Part shown: positions 44,862-56,842 of the stretch, piece by piece
How the letters are laid out: every line of letters starts with the position of its first letter
How positions within the stretch are numbered: the stretch's first letter is position 1
Assembly: GCA_008704415.1 (NCBI GenBank)
Contig: VXIS01000046.1
Location: 1 to 64,000, forward strand
Source of the DNA: Sphaerosporella brunnea
Taxonomy: Eukaryota > Ascomycota > Pezizomycetes > Pezizales > Pyronemataceae
Reading direction: 5' to 3'
DNA: 64,000 bases
The notes under the pieces: generated by a model
What the model was told of the DNA's origin: nothing
Databases searched by the model: none
The model's input: only the letters and a program-made list of their open reading frames with translations
Program-made: the position numbers and the translations under genes

Positions 44862-46029
44862 ATACCAGTTACCTTGCCTTGCCTACCTCCATAGAACTGA
44901 GCGGCGTTTGGTGTTTTCAAGGGTGGGTGTGGGGGGATATCAAAAAAAAAAATTGTTACTCATCCCAACAAATGTGATTTTCTTTTTTTTTCTTTTGATA
45001 TCCAGTGACTCACCTCCATGCAAACGCATGCAGGCCGGCCTGCATGCTCAATGCCGATGACTTTCCCCGGCCGAGGACTCCATCCGTAGAGTAAGCACTA
45101 TAGAAAATAGTATGCAGGGCTGAACGAATCCAGTGGTGAGCGCGCGAGCGCGAGTGATGGGACTGCGAGTGACTTCCAACGTAAACATACTTCTTCAAAT
45201 TCATACCAGACGAGTTCCACCAAAACCGTCCGCGGCCGTCGACGAGCAGGCTCAAGCCTAGATCGGAAGATATATATCAAAATATAACAAACAACTCACC
45301 CTCGATCAGCTGCCAGTGTTCCGGAACCATCGATATCCACGTGCAGCGGCGGTGCACATTATCAGCATGAAACCGAGTGACGAGTGACAAGTAACACCTC
45401 AACCAGGCAGAATCACAAACATCACTCGACTATCATCATCATCAGCGTCCATCTCGATATCAAGATCAAGAGAAGAAAATTCCACTATCACATAGTAAGG
45501 TAACGTACTCATAAAAAAAAAAAAAAAAAATCTCTGAAATCCAACAAGCATACAAAAAAAGCAAAACAATAAAGCGGTATACCAGCGAGTCAAAAACAAG
45601 GAAGGAAAAAAAGGAAAAAAAAAAAGGAACTCCAATCCATCAACCAACAACCCATATGCCAGCCAGACAGAACTTGGAGAGGGAGTGAGAGAGAAACAAG
45701 GTATGATTAAAAATCAACAAGGGCAGCGAACTCATCCCCATTCACCCCCATGCTTCCTCTCCTCCTACCTCTGTACTTACCCCCCGCCCCTTTTCGTCCC
45801 AGTCTTCTGAAGACATATGTCTCGTGTACCTTTGCATCGTAAAAGTACCCATCCCCGCCCCTCTCATCTTACCACACGCGTACGCACATACACCAGAGAC
45901 AAACAAAAAGTAGGCAGCATGCGAACAAAAAAAACACTAAAGCAACAAACAACAACCCAGGTATATTGAGAAACTGCGAACCGACTTGGTGATGATATGA
46001 TGCTTTACGCGCGAGCGCGAAACACGGTT
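44862..46029. other. Convergent 3' flanks of OTC and RHO1, with a perfect palindrome
   Basis: 1.17 kb between convergent stops. It contains an 11-bp inverted repeat (GGATATCAAAA at 44935-44945, its complement at 44993-45003), the 22-bp palindrome at 45026-45047, and A runs at 45512-45529 and 45608-45626. No gene is supported. The region probably holds two 3' UTRs. Confidence 0.5.
45026..45047. repeat. 22-bp perfect palindrome
   Basis: An exact self-complementary 22-mer (half-site GCATGCAGGCC) without spacer, 165 bp after the OTC stop. It is embedded in GC-rich sequence containing further CATGC steps. Confidence 0.85.
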
Positions 46030-46912
46030 TTACAAGATGCTGCACCCCTTCTTGCTCTTTGCCTTCTTCTGCATCAACGCGCAACGAGTCGCGTGCTCGA
46101 ACACCTCACGCACTCCCTCGTTGGTCTTGGCCGAGCACTCGAGGTACCGCTCAGCCCTGATGACCTTCTTGACGGCATCGCCCTGTGCATGGTCAGTGAA
46201 TGCTATGAGCGAACAGGAATAAACTCAGCTCACCTCAGTCTCAGCAACAGGCTTCTGCGAGGTCTTTGCGAGCTCCTGGATGGTCTTCGGGTCATTTCGC
46301 AAGTCCTTCTTGCAACCAACCAAGATGATAGGGAGGCCGTGGCAGAAGTGGAGGACCTCGGAGATCCACTGTTATCAGATAAAGTTTCGTTAGTTTCAAT
46401 TTGTTTTCTTTTTTTTCCCATCCCATCTCGTTTCGACCGCGGTGGATCGTACCTTCTCCTGGACGTTCTCCAGCGAATCCGGGGAGTCGATGGCGAAGCA
46501 GATCAGGATGACATGCGAGTCGGGGTATGAGAGAGGGCGAAGACGATCGTAATCCTCCTGACCAGCCGTATCCCACAGGGCGAGTTCAACGTGCTTGCCG
46601 TCGACCTCTACATCGGCCACGTAGTTCTCGAAGACGGTGGGGACGTAGACCTATAAGCGAGCGAGCCGTCAGCCGTCGGTCGCAGGGCATGTGAAGAAGT
46701 TTTGTCGGCGGAAGTATCTGTCGAATTATACCTCGGGGAAGGTCCCTTTGGAAAACACGCTATTGGCGAATTCAGTCAGCACGAGCTAAGCACGACGCCT
46801 GGAAAGCGAAAAACGCCCGATGGCGGAAAAAAAGGTTCACTTACATGAGCAAACAGGTCTTTCCACAAGCACCATCACCGACAATAACCAACTTGCGTCT
46901 GATCTCAGCCAT
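46030..46912 (-). CDS. RHO1: Rho1 GTPase
   Basis: Membrane-bound small GTPase that activates glucan synthase and the cell-wall integrity kinase path. Six exons are inferred, starting at 46912 with [20 protein letters not shown] (P-loop). They join [52 protein letters not shown] (G3), [34 protein letters not shown] (G4) and [22 protein letters not shown], then [16 protein letters not shown] (G5). The C-terminus is SKKGCSIL, a CaaX box ending in Leu, which favours geranylgeranylation, preceded by lysines. The insert region differs a little from common fungal Rho1, but the switch I and II sequences are those of Rho1. Confidence 0.96.
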
Positions 46913-48289
46913 TGCTGTTGTTGAAGGGTTGTGTGGTTAGCGAAGGGTAGATAACGAGACCGGGTCGGAGTGGGTTGCAGGGCGCGAAGGGTGGTTGGGT
47001 TATTAGGTTTTTGAGTTTGGTATTGGTAGTAGGGTTGGGTGAGGTAACGAGGGAAAGAGATTCAACGACGGGCTTGAGTAAAGATAGACGCAAACAGAGC
47101 AAAGCGTGCGTGTAAAGGGGTAAGGAGTAGTTTAATTCGCACGCAAAAAGCTCTTTTGACAGCTCTTTTGAAGCTCTCGAGTGTCTTTGCAGCTATAGGG
47201 AGTAGACTTACCAATGAGTGTTTATAGGGGTGAGAGAGAATGAACAAAGGTCGGGTGGGTAGCGAGAAAGATGTTTACGGGAGACTGGATAATGGTGAAA
47301 GGGAGGACGATGTTAGTTTATATGCTGCGAAGAAGAGAGAGTGAACTAATGTCGGGGGGTGGGAGACGGACGTGTGTGTATGAGAGTTGATGGACAAGCA
47401 GCAGTAGCAAAGCAGGCAGGGCGTCAGGCGTGTTGGAGTGAGAGAGAGTAAAGTGGAAAGGGAAGAGGGAAGCAAGCGCTTGGGGGGGGGCTTGATTGCT
47501 TGTAGCCCGACCTAAGGCTTGGCTGCGCAACTTGATTCGCTGAACGCAGATGCCCACAGAAACACACACCGCTTTAAATTTCTATGGGCTCTCTGGCTCT
47601 GTCGATACGGAAAATACTCAACAAAAGGGGGGCCGGCCAGGAAACGCTGGTCTATACTCCATGGGCAGAGCTCTGTCCGTGCCAGCTATTAAAAAGTACG
47701 GACTGGGACCAGTTCCAGGCGGAAAATAGGCACAGTACCGTGCAAGTCGGATCAGGCCCGAGTTCTACTACGTGGAGATCAAGATAGCCGTGGGCAATGC
47801 TTGTAACCTCACGCAAGGCGGCCAGAGAGTCTATGGCGATCGTCAAACAGTTGGAGGCTGAGAAGGAGGCGTAACTCTCGAAGATGAGCAGCAACAACAA
47901 CAGCCAGCAGCAGCACCGGTACCACCGCATCGAGTCAAACGCGATGTGCGTCAAACAACCCAGCAAGCAAGCAAGCAGGCCGCAGCTCCTTTCGCCCCCC
48001 TGAAGAGAGCTCTCCGTGCCACAGAATGCGCCCCCCAAACTCGAAAAATGTCACCGCGTCCGCCGCATTCTGGCCAAAATAGGGACCAAGAAATCCACTG
48101 CATACCCTATGATCCGCCGTCTGGCGAAAGCTGCTTGGTTTAATACTCTAAATTCATCCCACAATTTGCTTCCAGCGCGGCGCGATGCAGCACCGGTCTG
48201 ACGCGCAATCAAGTCTGTCTGCAATTGCTGGACCTTGCCGCATTGGGCAAGATAGGGAAGGTTGAAGACCACGTTCCCCCAGGTAAGCA

Positions 48290-48350
48290 ATCAGCAGTAG
48301 CAGGCAGCAGCAGCAGCAGCAGCATTAGCAGCAGTAGCAGCAGCAGCGGG
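48290..48350. repeat. CAG/CAGTAG-rich microsatellite
   Basis: Interrupted CAG repeats in noncoding sequence. Confidence 0.75.
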
Positions 48351-48483
48351 CCGCGACACAGGATCAGAACGTAAGTAGAAAGAACGAAGGTGTATCTAGG
48401 ATGCAGCGAACGGGACCGTCAAACAAGTAGGTATGCACATGAACGCGTCCACCACACGTTCTTCTCCAGCATCGTGAAAACAA

Positions 48484-48541
48484 GTAAAAAAAGTAATAAA
48501 AATAAATAAATAAAAATAAATAAATAAAAATAAAAATAAAA
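48484..48541. repeat. AAAT-rich low-complexity tract
   Basis: About 58 bp of A/T repeats of the AAATAAAT type. Confidence 0.85.
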
Positions 48542-49141
48542 CCGTCAGCTCAGAAACGGCAAGGCTGCGTTGGCAGTCGCAGCGGCATGATCTCATCCCG
48601 CGACTCAACAGATTCCCTTCCCAACTTCCCAATCGCAGGGGCCGTGAATAAGCGGTGAACTCCGGTGCGCTGCTGCTCCTTGGCCTGATAACGCGCTCTG
48701 AATTCCAATCAGTCGAAAACTCAATCCCTCACCGCCTCCAGACTGAGCTCGCGATGATTGGACATCATTCGCTGCTCCTGCGTATACCAACTGCAGAAAC
48801 GTTAAACGTGTTCTCATTCCTGTTGGCCCGGATGCAATGCACCGTGCTTTCCGCCGTGCGTTCGTATGTACGCAGCCGTATCGTTCGATAGCCGGCGTCC
48901 AGATAAAGTCCTGCAATGTCTTATGTACCTGCGTCATGGTCACATACTCGGACGAAACCGCCTGCCGCGATGTCCAAGCAATACCTACGGGAACAGTTCA
49001 ATCGATCGAAAAAGGCCCAGTGCCAATTATTAAATTAAACACTTATGTAGAGCTAGGAATAAACGCTTGTGACAGCAAGACAACAATCCACGGTATTTTC
49101 TACTCGAGCACCTAAAAAATACCAATAAATCCAAACCAATA

Positions 49142-50995
49142 CTATGGCGCCGGCGAATCGCCAGACTTGTCGAGCGTTGCCACTCTCAATTCTTGGCACA
49201 TCTCGAAACACTCGGCCAACAGCGACGCTACCCTCCCTTGGCCTTCGGGAATGTCGTTTTCAACCATGAACTTGCCGTCAACCCTCATGTTATCGATTGA
49301 GGTCAACTAGCCACGGAATCAGCATAGGCGAAACGAATTACGATTAAAAACGGATACCTTCATGCTGTATGGATACAATTCTCTTGGATCAGAAATACCA
49401 AACTTTTGAACTTCTTTCAAACAACTTTGAACGGTCTTCAGTTGGTTGAATATCGGCGTCAATGCTTCGCTCACGGGCTACGTTTTGTCAGTACAAACAG
49501 CCAACAGTCATGCTTCGGATAGCAACATACCTCGCTAGAAATCATCAAAGTGTAAATATGCGCGTACGAACGCCGCAAAAGATACATTATGATCTAAAAA
49601 TTGTCGTCAGCCTTGTCCAAATGTGCAAATTCGGCATCCCAACACTTTGTCCTTGTTCCGGCGCGGTCCCATCCTGTCCAACGAATTTTCCGTTCACTCT
49701 TTCGTCGTCAATCTTCATGAGAGTCGTCATATAATCGTACAGATCCGTTTCACGAAGAGACCACGCCTGAGTCAATTCAAGCTTTTCCAGCTTAGACTTG
49801 ATCTTGAAGAGCTGATCCGCATAGTGGGAAATCCCGGGAGCAATAGCACCTTGTCTATCTTCAATCAATATCAAAGACCGCGGGAGTCAAGGGCAAACAT
49901 ACCGCGTCAATGCCTCGTCTGCCATGGTGTAACATCGTTCCAACACAAGCTGCACTAAGTCCTGACCCATTTCTGGAATTGATCCATCGTCACCCACAAA
50001 CTTCCCGTCAATTTTTGTGGCATCAATCTGTTTTATCTGATCCAGATAGCCCCTTACTTCCGACGCCGAAAACTAATCCTTCTTAGAGACCTATCTCCAG
50101 TACGAGCCCTGAACATACCTTCTTTTTAGCCTCTGCAGCCTTGATACATCTCCTCAAACTCACGAGCCTTTCGTGCACGCCAAGAAGGTCCGGCGAAATC
50201 TTGTCCAGCTTTTCTTGCAGGGGCTTTAGCTCTTCATCGCACGCTTTGATCTTTTCGTCTATGAGGGCGACAATCCGAAGGTCGTGGGTAGATCCATTGT
50301 GGGCAACTGTCTCCTTGAACTGGCGAAGCGTTTCGTGAACCTGCACAAGGTCTTTGTTCGAGAAGCTACCGGACTCGACAAGGTGGTGCATAAGCCGCTT
50401 GAGGGGTGTAAGCACTGACTTCTTGATCGCTCGAAGACGGGCAGCGCACCTTGATTATTACACATGGGGCATATCTACAGCTGGTCAGCTAAAGGCCACA
50501 CTCTTTGGGCATGTAGAATTCGTACAGCGCAGGAGGCTCAATGTTTCTTCCGATCGTGAGGAACAGTAGAGAAATCAGCAGGAAGCAGTCGTCCAGCAGG
50601 TGTTCAGCTGTAGTAACCCGTTAATAACCTTCACAGCCATCGTGATGCCTTGGTCAGTCGCAAGGCAATGATCAACAACAAATGAAACTGGGCAATTCAC
50701 ATTCCAGCTGTTCGGCGCTCTCCTCGCCGCCGCCGGTCACCGCATCTATTCCGTACTGCTGCTGGTGAGCTCGCAGCACGTCGCAGAGTTCCTCATATTT
50801 GGTAAGGACGTCGGCAGAGCGGATATAAGTGGTACGGTCTTGCTTGAGGGCGATGAGATCCTCGCGGATCCGCTGTGCGGCGGAGTGGTGTCCTGTCATC
50901 AAGGAGGGCTTGAATTCGTTGGCTGTCCAGTGGAGTGTAGTTGGTCGGGTTCTTTGCTCACGACTGGGATTCTTTCCTGCCTTGTCCTCCGTCAT
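49142..50995 (-). CDS. DUF2408-family protein
   Basis: Fungal protein family of unknown function, cytosolic by appearance. Reading from the C-terminus: ISDPRELYPYSMKLTSIDNM, RVDGKFMVENDIPEGQGRVA and ELRVATLDKSGDSPAP; earlier exons hold LEKLELTQAWSLRETDLYDY with DDERVNGKFVGQDGTAPEQG, and IDATKIDGKFVGDDGSIPEM. The repeated (R/K)(V/I)(D/N)GKFV.(D/N)(D/N)G unit is the family mark, present three times here. An upstream exon has LTPLKRLMHHLVESGSFSNK and LVQVHETLRQFKE. The N-terminal exon (AQRIREDLIALKQDRTTYIR) is probable, but the splice across about 50.46-50.70 kb did not resolve in phase. The start may be 50995, 50899 or 51037. Confidence 0.78.
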
Positions 50996-51037
50996 CGGCC
51001 TGAAGCTCGCGGGCAATCTTATCTTGATTAGACACAT

Positions 51038-51390
51038 CTGATACCAAGCAAAGGGGAAAGTTACTTGTCATGTGACTGGGGCTATGACCTAAGTGTTTTC
51101 CCCGTTCTGTGTGCGAATCTCCCACACAATTCCTAGCTAGCAGTCCAACAACATCCGGAAGTTCTCAAGCTCACTCACGAGAATCAGCCAGCGACGACGA
51201 CAACTAAACGACCCGCACGCCAGACTTTCACGACCCCTTAGCACCGACTTTCCACGCCGATAGGTGAGCAGCCAGATCCCATTCCCACGCGCATTTCGAG
51301 ATTCCCGATTTCGACAAACCCCCCACCATCTACAAAAAAGCAGAAGAGCTGACGAGAAATCGTTACATCACAAACAGCTGATCCTACACA
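51038..51390. promoter_or_regulatory. Divergent promoter region, DUF2408 gene and RPP1
   Basis: About 350 bp upstream of the ribosomal P1 gene and of the DUF2408 gene. It contains CGACGACGACAAC and CACGACCCC tracts. No coding content. Confidence 0.45.
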
Positions 51391-51862
51391 ATGTCGAACG
51401 CCGAGCTCGCCACCTCTTACGCCGCCCTTATCCTCGCTGACGAGGGCATCGATATCACCGTTCGTCTCCCCCCGCTACAACCCATCCCTCGTGCGGCGAC
51501 TCGGAGCTGACGCCTGTTATTTGTGTGTGTGAATAGGCCGACAAGATCCAGACCCTCATCAAGGCCGCCGGTGTGTCCGATGTTGAGCCCATCTGGGCGT
51601 CTCTGTTCGCCAAGGCTCTCGAGGGCAAGGACGTCAAGGACATGCTCTTGAACGTCGGAGCTGGAGGTGCCGCCCCCGTTGCTGCCGGTGCTCCTACCGC
51701 TGGTGGTGCCGCCGCTGGCGGTGCCGCCGAGGCCGCTGAGGAGAAGGAGGGTAAGTACAATTCCAATTCCCGCTTTCACTACAACGGAAGCTGACAACCG
51801 CCGCAGAGAAAAAGGAGGAGGAGGAGTCCGACGAGGACATGGGCTTCGGTCTCTTCGACTAA
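51391..51862 (+). CDS. RPP1: 60S acidic ribosomal protein P1
   Basis: Stalk protein of the large ribosomal subunit that recruits elongation factors. Exons 51391-51459, 51537-51750 and 51807-51862 give [40 protein letters not shown] followed by [20 protein letters not shown]. An Ala/Gly hinge ([15 protein letters not shown]) precedes the charged end [18 protein letters not shown], the conserved stalk tail. The N-terminus identifies P1 rather than P2. About 112 residues, as expected. Confidence 0.97.
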
Positions 51863-52896
51863 GCGTGTTTCTTACTTCCAACTCCAAAAAAAAACTCATT
51901 TCTCGCAAGTACTACTACTTTTTGTCGCTTTTCGTCGTTCGGCCGGGCTGCGCTGCGACGGGCGATCTCTGGGTTAGAAAATGGCGTTCTATGTTCATTT
52001 CGATGCTGGATAGGTAGCGAATGCGAAAGTCTGGTGCACCAATCCTTTGCGGCGTTTGTGTTGACGATTGTTCTGGGTTTTCGGTGTTTCAAAACGCGCC
52101 CTGTGTTTCAGCCCGTCTTATTCGATATGTGCTTTCTGTGAGCCACGCTCTTTTGTCAACACTCGAGTTCACCAGACATGTTGTTACAGCTGCGTCTACA
52201 ATTTCACTCTTCGCGTGGATCTACTCCAGCATCTGCTGCTATAACAAGCTCCCAGCTCCCATAAATCCTACCTAGCACCTGCCATCTGCAACACCGGCAC
52301 ATCAAAAGGCTACGGACCCTGAACATCCTGTCTCGCCAGCAGCGGGAGCCAGGATAAAACGACGTGACAGCACAATCACAAGAAATGGCTCGGCGCGCAC
52401 GGACTACACGATGATCCTGGCACACGCGCAAGGCTGAGATCCCACAGAAGCATACCTTCCCCTTCCCCGCAGAAACCAGCCATGGAAGGGTCCTGGATGC
52501 GCACGGTCTTGCCCTGAGGGGTGCAATAAGATCTTGCTGCCGGTGACCTTGACTCGTAGCATTCCACACCCTTTTTGCTTCAGCTTGCGAAGTGCAGGGT
52601 GCCGGATTTTTGTAAAGGCACCTAGGTAATCACAGTGACTCCTTCATTACGTCGTCGAGAGGATTGCCGCAGTTGCAGAGTGTTGTCCATTAAGAAGGTT
52701 GCGATCATCTCTCAGTTCTTGCGAGTGTTTCAGTGCCGTAGTACCGGAGACTCTGAGGAGTGCATTGCTGGATACCGCTTGTGGAGTGGACGAGTGTCAG
52801 TGAGCGCCGCCAAGACTTCACGTCCAACCCTGCGAGTTCCCGTCACCACGACGACTTGGACATTCACCCTCCCTGCACATTGCCAAAGAAACCGTC
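51863..52896. other. Intergenic between RPP1 and BRE2
   Basis: About 1 kb. RPP1 3' flank, then sequence with short open frames on both strands (a minus-strand stretch near 52376-52567 has a donor-like GGTATG), none convincing. BRE2 promoter at the right end. Confidence 0.4.
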
Positions 52897-54459
52897 ATGA
52901 ACCATCCAGCCTCACCCGGCGCTTCGTCGCTTCCGCCGTCGTCCGTCCCCCAAAAACGTCCGTCTCAGGCCACAGACGATTCTCCCCGTCCCCGAACGAA
53001 CCCTAAGAACGCGCACCGGGAACCTCGAGAGAAAAAGGAAACCTGGCGCAAGAAAGAGGCCACCACAGGCGGCGTTAACAATGCTCTCGCGAATGGCGTG
53101 GTCTCCAGCAAGCACACGGGTAACACGACACCGAAGGCTGCGCACGTCGAGATCTCGGGACTGGTGAGATATAGGTTGCCACCGCCAAAGTCCCAGGATT
53201 ACTTCGGACACCCAGCCCCGCCGACTTCAGTTGTGGAGATGCCGTCTACCCCGGGAGAGTGGCATTCGGTTAATGACCAGTATGATACACCCTGCGAGTG
53301 ACTGAATCCTGTGTCGTCGATACTAACCACTAGCTGGTAGCCCAATGAACCGTCGAGGTTTCCGGTACAGTCCTTGCGAGGCGTCGCGTCTGTTGCCAGC
53401 GCTTGCATACCGAGGGACAGAATATGAGCCATTCAACGCGCGGATCAACTTCGAAGATATGAACCAGCATGTCTACATCAACCAAGAGGGTAAACACATC
53501 ACAACGGAGAAGGGCTGGCGCATGGCGCGCGCAAATGTGGGTGTGCGCGAGGGCGACTGGTATTTCGAATGCAAAATCCTGAACGGTATAACCAATGGTG
53601 ATACCAATGGCGGACATGTGCGCGTTGGGTGGGCTAGGCGCGAGGGTAATATTCATCCACGTCCGTTGTTTCAAGTCCCTGACTGACTCAGCCAGCTCCT
53701 TTGGATGCACCGGTGGGCTTTGATGCTTACTCCTATGGCCTGCGTGACCAGGGTTTTGATAAAGTCCATATGTCGCGCCCCAAGCCATTCGTTTCCGATG
53801 CCAGCTTCGAAACTGGCGACGTTATTGGCCTATACATCTCCCTCCCGCCTCTGTCCGTCCAGCGCGAATTGACCGATGACCCTGCGGCCAAATCCGGAGA
53901 CATAGTTCGGGATCGCTTACCCATCCGTTTCAAGAACCAGCTGTGGTTCGAGAGCTTCGAGTACCAGCCCACAAAGGAATACGAAGATCTGATGAACCCT
54001 GCCGTCCACTCCAAAACGTCAACAACGCCGAAAACGCTACCTGACAGCTTTATCCGGGTTTATAAGAACGGCGAGCTTGTTGGAACTCCCTTTGAGGATC
54101 TCTATGCCTTCCTTCCTCCTGCAAGTAAACCTCTGGCGACTTTAGGAGGTAGGGAACTCGATGATGGCAGTCTTGGATACTATCCTGCCATCAGCGTGTT
54201 CAAGGGGGGAGCAGCTGAGTTCAACCCAGGACCGGAATGGCTTGCTCCGCCGAAAGACCTCCCGGAGGGAGTCAAGGGCGTGTGGGAACGCTATGATGAG
54301 CAGATCGCCGAAGATGTGCTCTACGACATGGTTGACGAGATCGACCTGCTGTTTGCACCGTCTGACGAGAACGAGCGCGGCGCGGATGGGGCCAAGAACA
54401 TGGCGGCTAGAGGTGGCCGCAAGGAAGAGATCAAGGAGATGGTGATGGATGATGAATAG
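52897..54459 (+). CDS. BRE2: COMPASS subunit Bre2/Ash2 (SPRY domain)
   Basis: Subunit of the Set1 histone H3-K4 methyltransferase complex; nuclear. Exon 1 (52897-53285) encodes a disordered basic N-terminus (PSQATDDSPRPRTNPKNAHR). An intron with GTATGA donor and ACTAAC branch joins WHSVNDH|PMNRRGFRYSPCEASRLLP. The SPRY domain follows: YEPFNARINFEDMNQHVYIN, GWRMARANVGVREGDWYFEC, then across a second intron HVRVGWARRE|APLDAPVGFDAYSYG, and SFETGDVIGLYISLPP, FIRVYKNGELVGTPFEDLYA and GYYPAISVFKGGAAEFNPGP. The acidic tail ends EIKEMVMDDE. The long insert between GLYISLPP and FIRVYKN is typical of fungal Bre2. Confidence 0.93.
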
Positions 54460-56069
54460 TAGACGTAACCGGCAGATTTGTTCCTGTTACATGTTACACT
54501 TTGGATCTCTTTTTTTTTGTATTTTTTTTTGTATTTTTTGTTTTTTCGCAATTGGGCGCGGCGTTTTGGGGTTAGGTTTTTGGATTGTGAATCGTGATTG
54601 CTGTTTTTATCTTTTGGCTGATGAGAGCAAATAGACAGGATCATCTTGGTTGGATGAAGAAAACATCACAAGCGAATAACTACACCGATGTTTCACGAAA
54701 CTGGTATAAACCACCTACCATTGCGGACGGCTAATGCATTCACCAAGCTCCGAAAGCGAGCAGAATGGTCTCCGAGTTCTCCCCGCGTTGCAGGGTCCCA
54801 GCCATGCAGGTTTTGGCGGCCCGAAGAACCGCCGGCCGAGATGGGGGAATTTATCGCGTATGGTATCTTATATTGCAGGGGCGGGATTTCCGGGGGTATC
54901 TGCAGCTGGATCTCATTCTTGTAGGCTGCCAATCCCGAGTACATACAAATGGTCGCAGATTGCTGACTTTATATAAAGTAGCTCTTCACGGCATGCATAG
55001 CAAGCAATAGAAAACACTGAAACTTCTGGCTTGGATGAGCCTGCTACGGGCAGGCTCCGAGTGACATGCAATGCTTTGATCCTACATAAATCCTCTCTCT
55101 CTAGGGCCATTCTTCCCCATCCAGCCTCGTCTTATTGCTGGATCCCTGGCCAACGGCAACATGAGGTCCTGAGGTCCTCCCTCCTCCTCCTCCTCCTCCT
55201 CCTCCTCCTCCTCCTCCTTTCGAATGGCAGCGCTGGCTGTAGCCAGCCCGCCTTTGCTAACGGGCTGGTGGACAGCGGCCTACGCCACAGCCTCCGCGTT
55301 AGTGTTTTGGCGTATGTTATGGAGAGGACCGGTCGGCTCAGACTGCTGAAGCCGGTGGAATCCCGTGTGACCTTCACCATGGGACTGCCGTAGTCCAATC
55401 CCGCCCCGTCCGCGGTTTTTGAACGCCCGATTGTGTGGCCGGCCTCGTCAAAGGCCCAGGCAGTAGACGGAATATTTTCTCTTTTGGTAGATATAGAAAT
55501 GGTTTATCACTTACCGGTAAGGAATCTGGCCCGTCCCGGCCAGTCATGGCCTGTGTACTCTGGATGCCGGACTATGCCGGCCCAAAGCCGGACGGACTGG
55601 CCGGTGCGGAAAACTGCATACTAGGAGCAATGATGTGCGGGTATATACTCCCTCAGGTCGTGCTTGAGGAGGAGAGGGCACGGGATGGTGCCAGTGAGGG
55701 ATATGGGCAGTGGTGGAGAGATAGTTCACGCCGTCAGGGCAGGTAATAGACGGGGTACGGGGCATAACAGCCGTATATACGAAGGAGAGTGATCATATCT
55801 ACTGCTCTTTATCGTCCGCAAGCGAGACTGTTTCTATGCCAACTTTGAAATTGGGCGGGGTAGTGACGATGGAATCTTAAGGGAAGGACTTTCTGGCAAG
55901 CCGAAAGAAATCAATAATTTGCTATCAACGAGTCCCCAATAATAGATTCGACATGAAAATCTAAACCCATCAAACACCCAAACGCCACGCTTATTAGGGT
56001 AGTAAAGAAAGTCAAGCAAAGCCCCCCCCCCCCCTTTTTTTTTCCCCATGCTCTCCCCAAACCGTCCAT
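54460..56069. other. 1.6-kb intergenic region between BRE2 and TRS31
   Basis: Convergent 3' flanks with T runs (54510-54545) and poly-C followed by poly-T (56021-56043). It holds the CTC microsatellite and GC-rich CCGGCC/GGCCGG patches (55430-55620). No gene is supported; some patches could be decayed repeats. Confidence 0.45.
55177..55217. repeat. CTC trinucleotide microsatellite
   Basis: About 13 CTC units in noncoding sequence. Confidence 0.9.
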
Positions 56070-56842
56070 CTATTGCAGAACAGCCTCCCGCTCCAAAACG
56101 CTCTCCTCAAACTTGATCAAAAACACCGTCTTGGATGGGAACTGTTCTGAAAAAACCGAGTGTGCCGTGACACGACAAGGGAACAGACTACCATCCAGAA
56201 CGGCCTCGATAATGCCCGCCACAAACGCGGCGCAGTTCAGCTGCGACATCTCCTTAGGCACGCTGATGTGCGAGTTCACGACGGGGTCGTGGTCAATCAG
56301 CATGTACTCATCTTCGTGCTCGCGCGACTTTTCGAGGCCGTCGGCGGGCTTGCCAAAGAGATGCCGGTACAAGGTTTGCGCTATGAATTGCAGGATTCCT
56401 AATACGCGGGTTTCGCGCTTTGCACTGCGGCCTTCGCGATAGAGAAGCAGCTCGAGTAGTCGCTGGCCGATAGCGTAGCCTTGGATGTTGAGTCTAGAGT
56501 CCCCCACCCGCTATATCAGCTTGGTGTTGCTGGGAGAAGGGGGAGCTTCAAAACTCACTTCTTCTCCAGGTCCTGGATACCCGAGACTTGCTTCTGCGCG
56601 TACTGGATCATCTCACCGAAGAGGAATGCGAAGGACGCTTTCGAAAGCTCTGAGCGCTGTGTCCGATTCAGGTGTCGGTCGTAGATTGATTTTCGGGAGG
56701 AGGCATAGCGCAGGTTGGAGGAGCCGAGTTGCGCGGGCTTGGATGCTGAGAGAGGGGGAGTTGCGGTCGGCACTCCAGACTGGATCGAGGGGTTCGGAGA
56801 GAAGGGGACGAAGGGAGAGTTGGGAGCATTGAGGTTCGACAT
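56070..56842 (-). CDS. TRS31: TRAPP subunit Trs31 (TRAPPC5)
   Basis: Core subunit of the TRAPP tethering complexes, which activate Ypt1/Rab1 at the Golgi; Bet3-like fold. Two exons: MSNLNAPNSPFVPFSPNPSI to SGIQDLEKK, then LNIQGYAIGQRLLELLLYRE to FEESVLEREAVLQ. Conserved positions include YDRHLNRTQRSELSKASFAF, LFGEMIQYAQKQVSGIQDLE, AIGQRLLELLLYREG, RVLGILQFIAQTLYRHLFGK and MSQLNCAAFVAGIIEAVLDG. The N-terminal 45 residues are a Pro/Ser-rich extension. Divergent with NOB1, starts 169 bp apart. Confidence 0.94.

Larger units (their letters stand above)
46913..49141. other. 2.2-kb intergenic region between RHO1 and the DUF2408 gene
   Basis: The left part is the RHO1 promoter and 5' UTR. Around 47.6-48.3 kb both strands are open over short stretches (for example 48051-48290 on the minus strand and 48016-48201 on the plus strand) with donor- and acceptor-like sites, but I could not build a convincing gene. 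A CAG-rich patch (48290-48350) and an AAATAAAT patch (48484-48541) follow. Confidence 0.4.
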
